DNA of 64,000 nucleotides from an uncultured Microbacteriaceae bacterium (GCA_947487835.1 CANKXX010000001.1:434001-498000), one strand, 5' to 3'; shown: positions 45,286 to 56,413, counted from the first letter of the stretch. Program-made: numbers and translations. The notes: generated by a model from the sequence alone, not told the origin.

Positions 45286-45408
45286 GGCGCCAGTCAATCG
45301 CACCTCCCGGCCCGTCACTAGGCTGAAGAACGGACTCCGGGGACACCATCCCCGCCACGCCGGGCCGCGGCCCACCCCTCCCACACACCACCACACGAAG
45401 GAGCCACC

Positions 45409-47952
45409 GTGCCAGGAGAGAACCTCACCCGGATCGAGGCCCAGGAGCGCGCGGCGCTGCTGTCGGTGCACGACTACGACATCACCCTCGACCTCACCAC
45501 GGGCGACGAGACGTTCCTCAGCACCACGACGGTGCGCTTCAGCGCCGAGGACGGCGCGTCCACGTTCATCGACGCGATCACCCGCGCGGTACACTCCGTC
45601 ACGCTGAACGGGCAGGAGCTCGACCCCGCCCGGGTGAGCGACGGCGTCCGCATCCAGCTCGACGGCCTGAAGGCCGAGAACGAGCTGACGGTCGTGGCCG
45701 ACGCGATCTACACGAACACGGGCGAGGGCCTGCACCGCTTCGTGGACCCCGTGGATGACGAGGTCTACCTCTACAGCCAGTTCGAGGTGCCGGACTCCCG
45801 CCGCATGTACGCGGTGTTCGAGCAGCCCGACCTCAAGGCGACGTTCCGCTTCACCATCACCGCGCCCGGTCACTGGGAGGTCGTGTCCAACTCGCCGACG
45901 CCCGAGCCGGTCGACGCGGGCAACGGCGCCAAGACGTGGGCGTTCGAGCCGACGCTCGTCATGTCCAGCTACATCACCGCGCTGATCGCGGGCCCGTACG
46001 GCGTCGTGCGCTCCGAACTCACGTCGAGCGACGGCCGCACGATCCCCCTCGGCGTCTTCGCCCGCAAGTCGCTCATGCAGTACCTCGACGCCGACTACAT
46101 CTTCGAGAAGACCCGGCAGGGCTTCGAGTTCTACGAGGAACGCTTCGACTACCCCTACCCGTTCCCCAAGTACGACCAGCTGTTCGTGCCGGAGTTCAAC
46201 GCCGGTGCCATGGAGAACGCGGGCGCGGTCACCTTCCTCGAGAGCTACGTCTTCCGCTCCAAGGTGACGGACGCCATCAAGGAGCGCCGCGTCGTCACGA
46301 TCCTGCACGAGCTCGCCCACATGTGGTTCGGCGACCTCGTGACCATGAAGTGGTGGAACGATCTCTGGCTCAACGAGTCGTTCGCCGAGTACATCTCGAC
46401 ACTCGCCACGGCGGAGGCGACGGAGTGGCACGGCGCGTGGACGACGTTCAACGCGCTGGAGAAGAGCTGGGCCTACAACCAGGACCAGCTGCCCTCCACC
46501 CACCCGATCTTCGCGAGCATCAACGACCTCGAAGACGTGCAGGTGAACTTCGACGGCATCACCTACGCCAAGGGCGCATCCGTGCTCAAGCAGCTCGTGG
46601 CGTGGGTCGGCCAGGACGAGTTCTTGGCCGGAGTGGCGCAGTACTTCAAGAAGCACGCGTTCGCGAACTCGACGCTGCCCGACCTCATGCGCGAGCTCGA
46701 GGCGACCAGCGGCCGCGACCTCTCCGGGTGGACCTCGGCCTGGCTCGAGACGGCCGGCGTCAACACGCTCCGCCCGGAGATCGAGACCGACGAGTCCGGC
46801 GTCATCACCTCCTTCGCCGTGCTGCAGGAGGCCGCGGCCGACTACCCGACCATCCGCCCCCACCGCCTCGCGATCGGCTTCTACACGCTGGAGGACGGCC
46901 GGCTGGCGCGCAGCCACCGGGTGGAGCTCGACGTCGCGGGCGAGCGCACCGAGGTCACGGAGCTCGTCGGCATGCAGCGCCCGGATCTCGTGCTTCTGAA
47001 CGACGACGACCTCGCCTACGCGAAGATCCGCCTCGACCCGCAGTCGCTGCTGGTCGCGACCGAGCACCTGGCCAGCATCGAGAACCCGCTGGCCCGCTCC
47101 CTCGTGCTCGGCTCCGCCTGGGATGCGACGCGCGACGCCGAGACCCGCCCCCGCGACTACGTGCGCCTCGTGCTCGGCAACATCGCAACCGAGACCGAGT
47201 CGACGACGCTGCGCACCGTGCTCGGGCAGCTGCAGCTCGCGGCGCTCAACTACTCGGTCCGCGATCACCGCGACGAGCTGCTGCAGCACGTCACAGACGA
47301 GCTCTGGACCCTCACCAGCGGCGCGGAGGCGGGATCGGACGCGCAGTTCCAGTTCCTCAAGGCGTTCGCCGGTCTCGCGACGGCGGGGGCGCATCTCGAC
47401 ACCATCGCGGCCCTGCTCGACGGGTCGACCACCCTTCCCGGGCTCGAGATCGACACCGACCTGCGCTGGGAGCTGCTCGCCGCGCTCGTGGCGGGCGGCC
47501 GCGCGGAGCAGGCCGAGATCGACGCCGAGCTCGAGCGCGATAGGACGGCCACCGGCCGGCAGAACGCGGCCCTCGCCCAGGCGGCCGTTCCTACCGCCGC
47601 GGGCAAGCAGGCCGCCTGGGCGTCGCTCGTGGACGAGGACCGGGCGCCGAACGCGATCGTGCGCTCGACCGCGCAGGGCTTCAAGCGGGCGGCGGACACG
47701 TCGCTGCTCGAGCCGTTCGTGCCGACCTACTTCGACTCGCTGCAGCGCATCTGGAAGGAGCGGAGCTACGGCATCGCCTCCGCCCTGATCAACGGCCTCT
47801 ACCCCTCGCCGCTCGCGAGCGAGGAGCTGCGGTCGGCGACGCAGGCGTGGCTGGACGCCAACCCGGAGCCGCCGGCCCTCCGCCGCCTCGTGATCGAGAA
47901 CCTCGCGGGCGTCGAGCGGGCGCTCACGGCGCAGGCGAAGGACGCCGAGTAA
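45409..47952 (+). CDS. pepN: Aminopeptidase N (M1 family)
   Basis: An 847-residue zinc aminopeptidase. The exopeptidase motif GAMEN is near 269-273, the zinc site is HELAH (300-304) and the third ligand Glu is in NESFAEY (about 323). The long C-terminal helical domain (about 470-840) covers the catalytic cleft. GTG 45409 has GAAGGAG 6 nt upstream. Cytoplasmic peptide turnover. A strong terminator follows. Confidence 0.96.
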   Translation: MPGENLTRIEAQERAALLSVHDYDITLDLTTGDETFLSTTTVRFSAEDGASTFIDAITRAVHSVTLNGQELDPARVSDGVRIQLDGLKAENELTVVADAIYTNTGEGLHRFVDPVDDEVYLYSQFEVPDSRRMYAVFEQPDLKATFRFTITAPGHWEVVSNSPTPEPVDAGNGAKTWAFEPTLVMSSYITALIAGPYGVVRSELTSSDGRTIPLGVFARKSLMQYLDADYIFEKTRQGFEFYEERFDYPYPFPKYDQLFVPEFNAGAMENAGAVTFLESYVFRSKVTDAIKERRVVTILHELAHMWFGDLVTMKWWNDLWLNESFAEYISTLATAEATEWHGAWTTFNALEKSWAYNQDQLPSTHPIFASINDLEDVQVNFDGITYAKGASVLKQLVAWVGQDEFLAGVAQYFKKHAFANSTLPDLMRELEATSGRDLSGWTSAWLETAGVNTLRPEIETDESGVITSFAVLQEAAADYPTIRPHRLAIGFYTLEDGRLARSHRVELDVAGERTEVTELVGMQRPDLVLLNDDDLAYAKIRLDPQSLLVATEHLASIENPLARSLVLGSAWDATRDAETRPRDYVRLVLGNIATETESTTLRTVLGQLQLAALNYSVRDHRDELLQHVTDELWTLTSGAEAGSDAQFQFLKAFAGLATAGAHLDTIAALLDGSTTLPGLEIDTDLRWELLAALVAGGRAEQAEIDAELERDRTATGRQNAALAQAAVPTAAGKQAAWASLVDEDRAPNAIVRSTAQGFKRAADTSLLEPFVPTYFDSLQRIWKERSYGIASALINGLYPSPLASEELRSATQAWLDANPEPPALRRLVIENLAGVERALTAQAKDAE

Positions 47953-47976
47953 CCCGGCCTCCCCGCTGAACGACAC

Positions 47977-48014
47977 GGACGCGGCCGTCATCCTCCCGGA
48001 TGGCGGCCGCGTCC
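47977..48014 (+). terminator. Terminator after pepN
   Basis: 17-bp stem (47977-47993 with 47998-48014, one T-G pair) and a 4-nt loop TCCC; no T-run. Confidence 0.75.
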
Positions 48015-48138
48015 TCGTTCGCTCCGGGCACGCGCGCGCCGTGCGTCGCTTCCGGGGGCGGCGGAGGCGCCTCGCTTACCATGGAGGGGACGACGGTGTC
48101 GGAACCCTTCCGTCCCCTCCCCCTGGAGCCGCCAGCTG

Positions 48139-49185
48139 ATGCCCCTTGCCGAAGACTTCCTGACCGCCGTGGACTCCGTGTTCAACATGCCCTTCGTGGG
48201 GCCGCTGCTCGGTGTCCTCCTCATCCTCGTGATCGCCGTCGTGGTGCGCTGGCTGATGCAGTTCGGCATCCGCCGCGTCGTGGACAAGATCGTGAACGGC
48301 GTCAAGAAGCGGCAGAACGTCGAGGACACGCAGTCGATCGCCGCGTCCCCGCTGGCGGCCGTGCGGCTCGTGCAGCGCACTCGCACCCTCGGCAGCGTGC
48401 TCAGCAACGTGGTCACCGTCGTGATCGTGGTGATCGCCCTGCTGCTGATCCTGACCACGATCAACGAGAACATCCTCGGATCGCTCGCCCTGCTGACGGC
48501 GGCCCTCGGCGCGGGGCTCGGCTTCGGCGCCCAGAACATCATCAAGGACGTGCTCAACGGCCTGTTCATGGTCGCGGAGGACCAGCTCGGGGTCGGCGAC
48601 GTCGTCGACCTCGGCTTCGCCACAGGCGTCGTCGAGGCGGTCGGCATCCGCGTCACTCAGGTGCGCGACGTGAACGGCACGCTCTGGTTCGTGCGCAACG
48701 GCGAGATCCTCCGCGTCGGCAACATGTCGCAGGGCTGGGCCCGCGTGATCATCGACCTCGGCGTGCCCTACGAGGCGGACGTCGAGGCGGTGCAGGAGCG
48801 CATGCTGGCGACCGCGAACGAGCTCGCGACGTCGACCAAGTGGCGCACCCGGGTGCTCGACAAGCCCGAGGTCTGGGGCCTCGAGTCCATCTCCGCCGAG
48901 GCCGTCGTGCTCCGCATCGTCGTGAAGACCCGCACCAGCGCCAAGGACGACGTGGCCCGGGAGCTGCGGCTGCGGCTGAAGAAGGCCCTCGACGACATGG
49001 ACGTGAAGCTGCCGTCGCTCGGCAGCGTCGTGCTCACCGGCTTCGAGGGCGCGGCGAGCGTGACGGGATCCCGCCCGCCGAAGACCAAGCCGAGCCCGCT
49101 GGTCGGCACCACCGCGGGCACGCCCGCCCCGAAGGCGGCGCCGAAGAAGGCCCTCCGTCACCCGCGATCGCAGCAGCTGCCGTGA
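48139..49185 (+). CDS. mscS: Small-conductance mechanosensitive channel (MscS family)
   Basis: A 348-residue channel that releases solutes on hypo-osmotic shock. The first helix is at about 18-40 and the second at 87-107; the pore helix (about 115-142) is the glycine/alanine-rich LTAALGAGLGFGAQNIIKD. The beta domain (GDVVDL; FVRNGEILRVGNMS) and cytoplasmic cage follow. The last about 50 residues are a Lys/Pro-rich tail. It overlaps the globin gene by 4 nt. Confidence 0.93.
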   Translation: MPLAEDFLTAVDSVFNMPFVGPLLGVLLILVIAVVVRWLMQFGIRRVVDKIVNGVKKRQNVEDTQSIAASPLAAVRLVQRTRTLGSVLSNVVTVVIVVIALLLILTTINENILGSLALLTAALGAGLGFGAQNIIKDVLNGLFMVAEDQLGVGDVVDLGFATGVVEAVGIRVTQVRDVNGTLWFVRNGEILRVGNMSQGWARVIIDLGVPYEADVEAVQERMLATANELATSTKWRTRVLDKPEVWGLESISAEAVVLRIVVKTRTSAKDDVARELRLRLKKALDDMDVKLPSLGSVVLTGFEGAASVTGSRPPKTKPSPLVGTTAGTPAPKAAPKKALRHPRSQQLP

Positions 49186-49739
49186 CCGACGCACCGAAGC
49201 GGCCCTCGATGCTGCCCCTGTCGAACGCCTCCGCGGGCGGTTCTCCCGCCGCGCCGTCCACCCCCGCAGCGCCGACCACCCCGGCCGTGCCGGCCCCGCA
49301 GGTTCCCGGCGTTCCGCCCGCCCCGCTCACCCTGCGGGCCTCCGCCGGTGGCGAGCGGCCCGACGGAAACTTTTACGAGTTGATCGGCGGCCGCGCCACT
49401 TTCGAGCGGCTGGTGCGCGAGTTCTACCGCGGGGTCGCGACCGACCCGGTGCTCGCGCCGATGTATCCGGAGACGGACTTCGAGGGCGCGATCCAGCGCC
49501 TCACCGGCTTCCTGGAGCAGTACTGGGGCGGCCCGACGACGTACAGCGAGCAGCGCGGACACCCCCGGCTGCGGATGCGGCACATGCCGTTCCGGGTCAA
49601 CCCGGACGCGCGCGACCGCTGGCTCACGCACATGCGCGACGCGCTCGACACGCTCGAGCTGTCGCCGCTTCAGGAGTCGACACTGTGGGGCTACCTGGAG
49701 CGCGCCGCGCACGCCATGGTCAACACCTTCGAGGAGTGA
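49182..49739 (+). CDS. glbO: Group II truncated haemoglobin (trHbO)
   Basis: A 185-residue globin. The first about 60 residues are an Ala/Pro/Ser-rich extension not found in mycobacterial GlbO. The globin fold follows from NFYELIGGRATF, with the FLEQYWGGP and YSEQRGHPRLRMRH signatures; the likely proximal His is His134. It binds oxygen or NO and protects respiration, by family. GTG 49182 overlaps the mscS stop (GTGA). A shorter start inside the extension cannot be excluded. Confidence 0.9.
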   Translation: MTDAPKRPSMLPLSNASAGGSPAAPSTPAAPTTPAVPAPQVPGVPPAPLTLRASAGGERPDGNFYELIGGRATFERLVREFYRGVATDPVLAPMYPETDFEGAIQRLTGFLEQYWGGPTTYSEQRGHPRLRMRHMPFRVNPDARDRWLTHMRDALDTLELSPLQESTLWGYLERAAHAMVNTFEE

Positions 49740-49784
49740 CGGCCGGCCGGGCGTAGCGGCCGGCCGGCCGCCGCCCTCGGTCCG

Positions 49785-50192
49785 TCAGCTGGTCGCCGGC
49801 TGCACCGGCTCCGCGCGCTCGGCGTCGCTGCGCTCGAGACAGAACTCATTGCCCTCGGGGTCCGCGAGCACGACCCATCCGGTGCCGTCCTCCTCGCGGC
49901 GGTCCTGCAGCACGGACGCGCCGAGGCCGAGCAGCCGCTCGAGCTCCTCGTCCCGGGTGCGGTCCGTCGGTGCGACGTCGAGGTGGACGCGGTTCTTTCC
50001 CGTCTTGCCCTCGGGCACGCGCTGGAAGAGCAGCACCTGCGGACCGTTGGGCGAGGCGAGGTAAGCCTCGTCGCCGTCCGGCTCGTTGGGCTCGTCCGGA
50101 TCCTCGAGGTAGCCGGTCGCCTCCGCCCAGAACTGGGCGAGCGCGAAGGGGTCCTCGCTGTCGATGGTGATGTGGGTGACGGTCACGGTCAT
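49785..50192 (-). CDS. VOC/glyoxalase-like domain protein
   Basis: A 135-residue vicinal-oxygen-chelate fold protein of the Glyoxalase_6 type: HITIDSEDPFALAQFWAEAT opens the fold, and ADPEGNEFCLER closes it. Metal ligands are not clear (His of HITID, Glu of FCLER), so enzymatic activity is uncertain. The ATG at 50192 or the GTG at 50186, which has GAGG 6 nt upstream, is the start. A longer reading to 50360 translates the REP repeats (RSLSLSKGR) and is rejected. Confidence 0.78.
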   Translation of the reverse strand: MTVTVTHITIDSEDPFALAQFWAEATGYLEDPDEPNEPDGDEAYLASPNGPQVLLFQRVPEGKTGKNRVHLDVAPTDRTRDEELERLLGLGASVLQDRREEDGTGWVVLADPEGNEFCLERSDAERAEPVQPATS

Positions 50193-50255
50193 CCTCGCAG
50201 CATGACACGCCCCACCCGCCGCTGCGGCGATTCCTTCGTCGCGCACGTCCCCACG

Positions 50256-50325
50256 GTCGCTGAGCCTGTCGAAGCGACGCGACAGGACCCGAGAAGGTGG
50301 CCGTCCCTTCGACAGGCTCAGGGAC
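50256..50325. repeat. Two inverted REP-like repeats
   Basis: Copies at 50256-50278 (GTCGCT type) and 50303-50325 (GTCCCT type) in opposite orientation, between a VOC gene and a hypothetical gene; a further partial core, GAGCTCAGGGACC, follows at about 50331. Confidence 0.9.
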
Positions 50326-50369
50326 CGGAAGAGCTCAGGGACCGCGCGGGGCTCATGCACCGTAGGCGG

Positions 50370-51062
50370 TCAGCCCAGGAGGCCGCCCGCCCGGCGGACG
50401 AGGACGTGGCCGCGGGACGTGCTGAGGCGCGACCACGAGCCGTTCTCGAAGACGAGCGCGGACTCCCCCGGGGCGAGGAAGCCCAGGCTGTACGCCGCGA
50501 AGGCGGCCCCGGCGGGCACGCGCGGGGCGCCCTCGATCTCGCGCCCCCACACCTCGGAGCGCACGCGCCCGACGATCTGCTCCCCCGTGCCCGTGGGGAT
50601 CACGCGCGCGATCTCGTCGATGCCGTCGCGGGCCGCGCGCTCCAGCAGGTCGGCCGGAACGCCGCCGCCGAGAGCGTCGTGCGGGCGCCAGCCGGACCGC
50701 GGCGGCGAGATACCCGCCCAGGCAGCCGTGCCCGACTCGAACGGAAGGGCGAGCTCGACGGGATCGGTCTCGGCCCGGTCGGCCACCTCACCGGTCGCCC
50801 GGGCGAGCCGGTCGAGCATGGCCCGGAGCGGCACCACGAGGTCGAAGCGCTCCTGCCGCGGCAGGGCGAACGTGCGCAGCCCGAGCACCGTGGGACTGCG
50901 ATCGAGGATGCCGGCGGGGTGCAGCACGCCGACGTACGCGGCCAGCACACCCTGGGCGGCCATGAGCCGCACGAGGCCGTCGTCCACGCGTTCGGCGCGC
51001 CCGAGGAACACCGAGAGATCGCCCAGATCGAGGGCGTCGGAGAGAAGAAGAGAGGAAGTCAT
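50370..51062 (-). CDS. Conserved hypothetical actinobacterial protein
   Basis: A 230-residue soluble protein of alternating hydrophobic strands and helices, with no signal peptide, no clear catalytic motif and no Cys. It has conserved-looking WAGISPPRSGW and WGREIEGAPRVPAGAAFAAY segments. I do not recognise the family. It is divergent from tesB and convergent with nothing; it may have been paired with the tesB promoter region. TTTAGGACCCGG lies just upstream of the ATG. Confidence 0.7.
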   Translation of the reverse strand: MTSSLLLSDALDLGDLSVFLGRAERVDDGLVRLMAAQGVLAAYVGVLHPAGILDRSPTVLGLRTFALPRQERFDLVVPLRAMLDRLARATGEVADRAETDPVELALPFESGTAAWAGISPPRSGWRPHDALGGGVPADLLERAARDGIDEIARVIPTGTGEQIVGRVRSEVWGREIEGAPRVPAGAAFAAYSLGFLAPGESALVFENGSWSRLSTSRGHVLVRRAGGLLG

Positions 51063-51129
51063 CCGGGTCCTAAACTATCTGACGCACCCCGCCCGGGCGA
51101 TCCGGCGGCCCGCATCCCGGAAGGCTCCC

Positions 51130-52044
51130 ATGACGGACACCCCGAAGGTCGGCGACGCCGATCCCCTCGCCAGCCTGCTCACCGCCCTCGATCTGACCGA
51201 CACCGGCGCACGCACCAGCGAGGACATCTACACGGGGCCGTCGCAGTGGATGCCGCTCGGCCGGGTGTTCGGCGGGCAGGTGCTGTCGCAGTCGCTCGTC
51301 GCGGCCCAGCGCACGCTCGACGACGAGCGCACGGTCCACTCGATGCACGGCTACTTCCTGCGGCCCGGCGACGTGCAGAAGCCGATCACGTTCTCGGTCG
51401 ACCGCATCCACGACGGGCGCTCGTTCTCGACCCGGCGCACCCAGGCCTACCAGGACGGCCGGCCCATCCTGTCGATGATCGCGTCGTTCCAGCGCGAGGA
51501 CGAGGGCCTCGACCACCAGATCGAGATGCCGGCCGACCTCACCCAGCCCGAGGACCTCCCCGCCGAGAAGGAGTTCCTCGGCAGCATCGACCACCCGGTC
51601 GCGCAGTACTGGGCCAACGGGCGCCCCTTCGACATCCGGCACGTCAACGGCCCGGTCTACTTCGGCCACGGCGCCGAGCGGACCGCGCACCAGGCCGTGT
51701 GGTTCCGCTCCATCGGCGCCCTGCCCGACGATCCCAACCTCCACCGGGCGGCGCTCGTCTACGCGAGCGACTACTCGATCCTCGAGTCCATCCTCCGGCG
51801 GCACGGCCTCACCTGGGGCACGCCGGGCATCAAGGTCGCGAGCCTCGACCACGCCATGTGGTGGCACCGCTTCGCCCGCGTCGACGACTGGCTGGTCTAC
51901 GTGCAGGAGTCGCCGAGCGCGACGGGCGGCCGGGGACTGGCGCAGGGAAGAATTTTCACCAGGGAGGGGATTCTGGTGGCTAGTGTGGCGCAGGAGGGAA
52001 TGGTGCGCGCGCCGCGCGCCGAAGAGGCTCAGCAGACGACGTAG
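51130..52044 (+). CDS. tesB: Acyl-CoA thioesterase II
   Basis: A 304-residue double-hotdog thioesterase hydrolysing acyl-CoA. The N-terminal hotdog has GRVFGGQVLSQSLVAA and HSMHGYFLRPGD; the C-terminal one has LVYASDYSILES and SLDHAMWWHR, with active-site Asp and Gln/Thr positions. GGAAGG precedes ATG 51130. The end of the gene lies 39 nt before the Rieske gene on the same strand. Confidence 0.93.
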   Translation: MTDTPKVGDADPLASLLTALDLTDTGARTSEDIYTGPSQWMPLGRVFGGQVLSQSLVAAQRTLDDERTVHSMHGYFLRPGDVQKPITFSVDRIHDGRSFSTRRTQAYQDGRPILSMIASFQREDEGLDHQIEMPADLTQPEDLPAEKEFLGSIDHPVAQYWANGRPFDIRHVNGPVYFGHGAERTAHQAVWFRSIGALPDDPNLHRAALVYASDYSILESILRRHGLTWGTPGIKVASLDHAMWWHRFARVDDWLVYVQESPSATGGRGLAQGRIFTREGILVASVAQEGMVRAPRAEEAQQTT

Positions 52045-52083
52045 AGCCCCTCCGAGAGTCGGCCCTCGGAAAGAGGATCCGAC

Positions 52084-52659
52084 GTGAGCATCCAAGACAT
52101 CCCCACCGCCGACGCCCGTTCTCGCGAGGCAGGATCCGCCGACGCGCAGGCCCCGAACCAGGACGGCTCCGCGAGCGAGGCGGGCACCGGGCGAACCGGA
52201 TCAGCGGCACCGAGCGGCGTCAGCCGCCGTGTGATCTCGCTCGGCGGCATCGGCCTGGCCGCGGTCAGCGTAGGCCTCGCCGCCTGCTCCTCCCCCGCGC
52301 CCGCGACGCAGCCGGCCGAGAGCCCCAGCGCCGACGACGAGGGCACCACGGCACCCGAGGCGCCGGCCGCCGCGCCGATCCTCGCGCTGGCCGACGTGCC
52401 CGTCGGCGGAGCGGTCGCCGTGGACATCGAGGGCGCGCCGTCCATCGTCGCGCAGCCGGAGGCGGGCACGGTCGTGGCGTTCACGGCCATCTGCACGCAC
52501 CAGGGCTGCAAGGTGACGCCCGCGGACGCGAAGCTGGACTGCCCGTGCCACGGGTCGCAGTTCGACGCCTTCACCGGCGCGGTGCTGCGTGGCCCGGCCG
52601 AGGCCCCGCTGACCGCCGTGGCCGTCGCCGTCGAGGGCGACAACGTCGTGAAGGCCTAG
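52084..52659 (+). CDS. Rieske [2Fe-2S] lipoprotein
   Basis: A 191-residue exported electron carrier. The N-terminal about 46 residues are low complexity, then a twin-Arg motif SRRV (47-50), a hydrophobic stretch and a lipobox LAAC (Cys68), so it is likely folded, Tat-exported and lipid-anchored. The cluster is held by Cys137/His139 (CTHQGC) and Cys153/His156 (CPCHGS), with a Cys142-Cys155 disulfide. The partner is unknown; it is not next to cytochrome bc genes. Confidence 0.92.
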   Translation: MSIQDIPTADARSREAGSADAQAPNQDGSASEAGTGRTGSAAPSGVSRRVISLGGIGLAAVSVGLAACSSPAPATQPAESPSADDEGTTAPEAPAAAPILALADVPVGGAVAVDIEGAPSIVAQPEAGTVVAFTAICTHQGCKVTPADAKLDCPCHGSQFDAFTGAVLRGPAEAPLTAVAVAVEGDNVVKA

Positions 52660-52704
52660 CCGAACGGAGCGGGGACCTGTCCCGGCCGGTCCGGAAGGCC
52701 TCGG

Positions 52705-53205
52705 TCAGCCGCGCTTGGTGAAAGTTACCGGCTCCTCGAGATAGGGCGACCACGCCGCCCGCTCGAGCTCGCTGATGCGCCGCGGCCGCTGCGATGCCGC
52801 GTCGACGAGCACCAGGGTCGTCGCGGCGCGCGCGAACAGCACGTTGGGCTCCGCCCCGACCGGCGACCGCACCTCGTAGCAGATCTCGAGGCTCGCGCCG
52901 CCGAGCCGCCCGACCCAGAGCTGTACGTCGAGCGGCCGGCGGAGGTACGGGACCGGCGCGAGATACTCGACCTCCTGCCGGGCGATCAGCGAGAGCGTCG
53001 CCGCCCCGGGCCGCCCGTCGAGCACGGCGGGACCGCGCCCGCCGATGGCCTCGCCCTCGATGCCGAGGTCGAAGTCGTCGTCCGCCACCCAGAACGCCTG
53101 GATGCGCGCCTCCTCGAGGAGGCGCAGCATCTCGGCGTTGTTCACATGGCCGTACGCATCCAGGTCCGACCAGCGGAGCCGGATCGGTACGTGAATGCGC
53201 GCCAC
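52705..53205 (-). CDS. 4HBT-type acyl-CoA thioesterase
   Basis: A 166-residue single hotdog thioesterase. The active Asp is in the LDAYGHVNNAEML motif. The gene lies 3 nt after ettA on the same strand and is translated in the same operon. This pairing (thioesterase beside ettA) is a familiar actinobacterial arrangement. The substrate is likely a small or aromatic acyl-CoA; not certain. Confidence 0.9.
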   Translation of the reverse strand: MARIHVPIRLRWSDLDAYGHVNNAEMLRLLEEARIQAFWVADDDFDLGIEGEAIGGRGPAVLDGRPGAATLSLIARQEVEYLAPVPYLRRPLDVQLWVGRLGGASLEICYEVRSPVGAEPNVLFARAATTLVLVDAASQRPRRISELERAAWSPYLEEPVTFTKRG

Positions 53206-53208
53206 GGC

Positions 53209-54891
<1,683 letters not shown>

Positions 54892-54928
54892 GTCCCCAGT
54901 CTATTTGGCCGCGCACCCGGCCAGGACG

Positions 54929-54968
54929 CACTCCGCCCTCAGCGCAGGAGTGCGCTGAGGGCGGAGTG
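54929..54968 (-). terminator. Strong terminator between the excalibur gene and ettA
   Basis: Perfect 18-bp inverted repeat (54929-54946 with 54951-54968) and a 4-nt loop; it ends the excalibur gene 15 nt after its stop. Confidence 0.85.
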
Positions 54969-54982
54969 GGATGCTCGCGTGG

Positions 54983-56275
54983 TTAGGGCAGCGTCTCGCA
55001 GGCCCTGCGGTCGCCGTCCCGGTCCAGCCCCGCTACGTCGCCGTAATACGGGTAGTACCGATCAAACCAGCGCTGAGCCTCGCGCTGCGTGCTGAAGTCA
55101 CCGCAGTCGATGCCGGCACTGGGACGCGGCGGCCGGGTCGGGGCGGGCGCCGGGGGCGTCGGAACGCTGCCGCGGATCGTCGGAGCGGGGGAGCCGGCGG
55201 CGCGCCACTCGTTGTAGGTGACCGTGCGGTTCATCGCGGGTCCCGCGTACCAGACCGCCGACTGACCGGCGTACTGGTAGAACTGGTCGCCCGGGATGCG
55301 CTGACGGACCTGAGGCGACGGGTACGCCTCCTCGCGCCACTCCGCTCCGCCGATGCGGTAGCCGGATCCGGCGCCGATGTTCGTCATGCGCACGATGTCA
55401 CTGGTCCAGGAAAGCTTCATAAAGCCCTCGTTGCGCCGGTCGACGAACTGCCGGTAGCCGGAGTCTCGCCATTCCTTCGCCGTGAGCTTGTGGTTCACGC
55501 CGTCCGCGCCCTCGACGAAGAGCTCGGGCGAGGTCGCCCACTTGTAGTAGTAGCTGCCGGGGATCCAGCCCGCGTTGCGCGGCGCCGGGAAGCCCGCCGT
55601 GCGCCACTGGTCGTAGCCGAGCCGATCCCACTGCCAGGCCCCCTCGCCACCCGGCCAGAAGGTGACCGCGTACAGCGTGGGCGACCAGGGGTACTTCACG
55701 TAGTTGGTCGGCGTCGCCTGGGGCGCCTTGTAGCCGTACACGTCGCGCCAGCGCTCGAACGTGAGCGGGGTCGGCGTTCTGTTGTTCACGAGCTCGTAGA
55801 TCGTGCCCGAGTACGCGTTCTTCAGCAGCGGCCAGCCGGGGACCACGACCGTGCCGTAGTAGGCCTGCTCGATCACGCCGTCCCCGCCGGGCTCGGCGGG
55901 CTCGTGCACGCGCGCGATCTCGACGAGCGCCCTTCCGATCTGCGCCGGATAGGTCTCCTCGAAGCTGCCGCCCGCGGAAGAGTCCTCGATCGTCGTGACG
56001 AAGTCACCGTTGATGGTGACGACGATCGAGCTCGCCGTCTCCGTCGCGGCGTAGTCGAACCCGACCTCGATCGACTGGATCGCCGTCGTCACCGAGACGT
56101 TCGTGACGGTGACCGGCGGGACCGGCTCCGGTGTGACGACGGCGAACGCCGCCGTCGGCGCGACAAGCACGCCCAACGCCATTGCGCTCGCCGCCACCAA
56201 CGCAGAGAGGCGTCGCCTTCCCGCTCCCCCGCGCGCACGGCGCGCCCCTGACAATTGACCCCTCGGTTCCTGCAC
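54983..56275 (-). CDS. Secreted repeat protein with C-terminal excalibur calcium-binding domain
   Basis: A 430-residue protein. A basic then hydrophobic N-terminus (LSALVAASAMALGVLVAPTA) is a cleavable signal peptide. Residues about 155-345 hold four to five repeats of about 45-50 residues built around (L/T)T..EWR..Gy(p).P and aromatic Tyr/Trp positions. A Pro-rich linker (TPPAPAPTRPPRP) leads to the excalibur domain: IDCGDFSTQREAQ and LDRDGDRRACE, with paired Cys. GTG 56275 was chosen for AAGGAG upstream. Extracellular role unknown, possibly wall attachment or adhesion. Confidence 0.85.
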   Translation of the reverse strand: MQEPRGQLSGARRARGGAGRRRLSALVAASAMALGVLVAPTAAFAVVTPEPVPPVTVTNVSVTTAIQSIEVGFDYAATETASSIVVTINGDFVTTIEDSSAGGSFEETYPAQIGRALVEIARVHEPAEPGGDGVIEQAYYGTVVVPGWPLLKNAYSGTIYELVNNRTPTPLTFERWRDVYGYKAPQATPTNYVKYPWSPTLYAVTFWPGGEGAWQWDRLGYDQWRTAGFPAPRNAGWIPGSYYYKWATSPELFVEGADGVNHKLTAKEWRDSGYRQFVDRRNEGFMKLSWTSDIVRMTNIGAGSGYRIGGAEWREEAYPSPQVRQRIPGDQFYQYAGQSAVWYAGPAMNRTVTYNEWRAAGSPAPTIRGSVPTPPAPAPTRPPRPSAGIDCGDFSTQREAQRWFDRYYPYYGDVAGLDRDGDRRACETLP

Positions 56276-56413
56276 CGCTGCTCCTTCGCGCGACCGACGC
56301 GGACCCGGCATCCCGGCGGGAGCGGTCGCAGCGTCGTGTGACGTCACCCTAGGGGCATTTCCAGCGATGCGGAATATCCGGGAGATGACGAGCGGGAGGC
56401 CCGGCGGTGTCCG

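Noticed and set aside
45400-47991. Minus-strand extension of the DUF2332 frame across pepN
   Set aside because: The true protein begins near 45285-45297; the extension is the antisense of pepN.
50193-50360. N-terminal extension of the VOC protein
   Set aside because: The extra residues are translated REP repeats (SLSKGR and similar), not conserved coding sequence.
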